Below are positions 4,958 through 5,894 of a stretch of DNA of 5,894 nucleotides, one piece after another. Position 1 is the first letter of the stretch. Every line of letters starts with the position of its first letter. The notes below the pieces were generated by a model, which saw nothing but the letters and a program-made list of their open reading frames with translations, had not been told where the DNA came from and searched no databases. The DNA is taken from positions 1 to 5,894 of the forward strand of contig CALEJY010000073.1 of NCBI GenBank assembly GCA_937898445.1. Direction: 5' to 3'. The stretch is from an uncultured Candidatus Melainabacteria bacterium (GTDB lineage: Bacteria; Cyanobacteriota; Vampirovibrionia; Gastranaerophilales; Gastranaerophilaceae). A program made the translations under genes and the position numbers.

Positions 4958-5894
4958 TTAGAAGGCTCCTCTCGTCTCAATAATAACTTTAGTATCTACA
5001 TTAGTAAAAATATCATTAATTATATTTTTTTCATTATTTAATGTACTAATAATTTTATTAAGAACAGCAGTTTCTGTATTTTGATAAATAACAACCATTG
5101 AACAATCATCCATAAAGATTAAATCCCCAGGAGAAATTTTTACATTGTCGATAGTTATAGGTTTATTTATATAATCTAATGTTGCCCGTTTCCTTACATC
5201 TGCGGCATTATACCCTCTTGCAAATACGGGGAAATTTAGACTTTGGGTATGTTTCAAATCTCTAGTTACACCATCTATAATAGCACCAGAAGCACCTGCT
5301 CTTATAGACAATCTAGCATTTAGATCTCCAAAATAAGCATAATTTTTTAACTCATTTTCAACAACAATTACATCATTTTCCGAAATTTCCCTGTAAGATT
5401 CTAAGGCTTTATATATACCATTAAAATCTTCATCTTTACGTAATGCTCTTAACTTGAGAGTACTTGCACGCCCTAACAACTTTGAATTTGAAAGATTTGA
5501 TTTCCATCCATTTAATACTGCGCCATGTATTATTCCAGTTTCTTCATATAAATCATCTAAAATATCCGATAACAACGGGGAAGATGCCAAATGTTTTATC
5601 ATTTGGAATTTTTTATTTTCCTCTAATTTTTTCCCTTTTGCATATGTTTCCGCAAATACCAAATCATCTGGATTATTTACATCAATAAGCTCTTCCAATG
5701 AGCCAAATATTAAATATGGGTTATTTCCATAACGACGTTTTGTTTTTAATGCACTTTCTTTTCGGTGAATATATAACCCCATAGATTCAATAATTGTGTC
5801 AGGTAAATCCTTGCTATTTGGGATGTGATTTATATCATATGTTGGTTGGTTTTCACTCCAAAAATAATATTTATCTTTCTTCATTAGAATTGCA
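4958..5894 (-). CDS. Cytidylyltransferase-RraA-like aldolase fusion, 3' part (5' end outside window)
   Basis: The first ATG (5884) gives 308 residues, but the frame stays open to the window edge (…A-I-L-M-K-K), and residues 1-85 read as the end of an acylneuraminate/CTP_transf_3-type cytidylyltransferase: SKDLPDTIIESMGLYIHRKE, RRYGNNPYL and the terminal IDVNNPDDLVFAE (compare IDI.TPEDFE.AE). The true start therefore lies further right. Residues about 95-308 form an RraA-like domain. D187, twenty residues, then R208-D209 reproduce the D-X20-R-D metal/substrate motif of HMG/CHA aldolases, within FGDLNA...GASGAIIDGVTRD, followed by PVFARG (219-224) and SPGDLIFMDD (251-260). The cytidylyltransferase half would activate a sugar acid (nonulosonate or Kdo-like) as its CMP form for surface glycans. 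The aldolase/decarboxylase-like half has an unknown substrate. Stop TAA is at 4958-4960, about 45 bases before the ATPase gene on the same strand. Confidence 0.87.
   Translation of the reverse strand, partial: AILMKKDKYYFWSENQPTYDINHIPNSKDLPDTIIESMGLYIHRKESALKTKRRYGNNPYLIFGSLEELIDVNNPDDLVFAETYAKGKKLEENKKFQMIKHLASSPLLSDILDDLYEETGIIHGAVLNGWKSNLSNSKLLGRASTLKLRALRKDEDFNGIYKALESYREISENDVIVVENELKNYAYFGDLNARLSIRAGASGAIIDGVTRDLKHTQSLNFPVFARGYNAADVRKRATLDYINKPITIDNVKISPGDLIFMDDCSMVVIYQNTETAVLNKIISTLNNEKNIINDIFTNVDTKVIIETRGAF

Noticed and set aside
5454..5732. Two overlapping + strand frames (92 and 74 codons)
   Set aside because: Both are antisense to the cytidylyltransferase-RraA junction, where the - strand frame has clear family motifs.

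Overview
This is an AT-rich stretch of bacterial chromosome: hand-counted lines run from about 22% to 42% G+C. It is densely coded, uses Shine-Dalgarno leaders at several starts and uses the standard genetic code, with TGA as a stop. The gene content (DUF4143 ATPase, RhuM-Doc protein, ATPase-HNH pair, sugar-nucleotide enzyme) is typical of accessory DNA in host-associated anaerobes such as Bacteroidota or Spirochaetota. The sequence alone does not settle the phylum.

Layout from left to right. (1) Bases 1-183, + strand: the last 60 codons of a DUF4143-type AAA+ ATPase. (2) Bases 184-493: a 310-base gene-free gap between convergent genes, with several hairpins and five copies of a TTCGT core in both orientations. 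(3) Bases 494-1498, - strand: a RhuM-type protein ending in a Doc-like Fic domain with the motif HSFSDGNKR. (4) Bases 1608-1775, + strand: a 55-residue, highly charged, helical small protein. It has a good ribosome binding site and is followed by a clear intrinsic terminator at 1814-1848, so it looks like a self-contained transcription unit. (5) Bases 4912-1933, - strand: an overlapping pair of a 661-residue ABC/SMC-like ATPase and a 338-residue HNH nuclease, the composition of Septu-like (PtuA-PtuB) anti-phage modules. (6) Bases 4958-5894, - strand: the 3' part of a gene that runs off the right edge. Its product is the C-terminal end of an acylneuraminate-type cytidylyltransferase fused to an RraA-like aldolase domain.

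How the parts relate. The ATPase and HNH genes overlap by 23 bases and almost certainly work together, with the ATPase as sensor/regulator and the HNH protein as DNA-cutting effector. They lie about 45 bases downstream of the cytidylyltransferase-RraA gene on the same strand, with no visible terminator between them. They could therefore be co-transcribed with what is probably the end of a surface-polysaccharide or nonulosonate gene cluster. Whether that link is functional or only positional cannot be decided here. The left half (RhuM-Doc, DUF4143 ATPase, small coiled-coil gene) adds to the picture of a variable, defence- or toxin-rich junction. No reverse transcriptase, integrase, transposase, CRISPR array, tRNA or rRNA was found.
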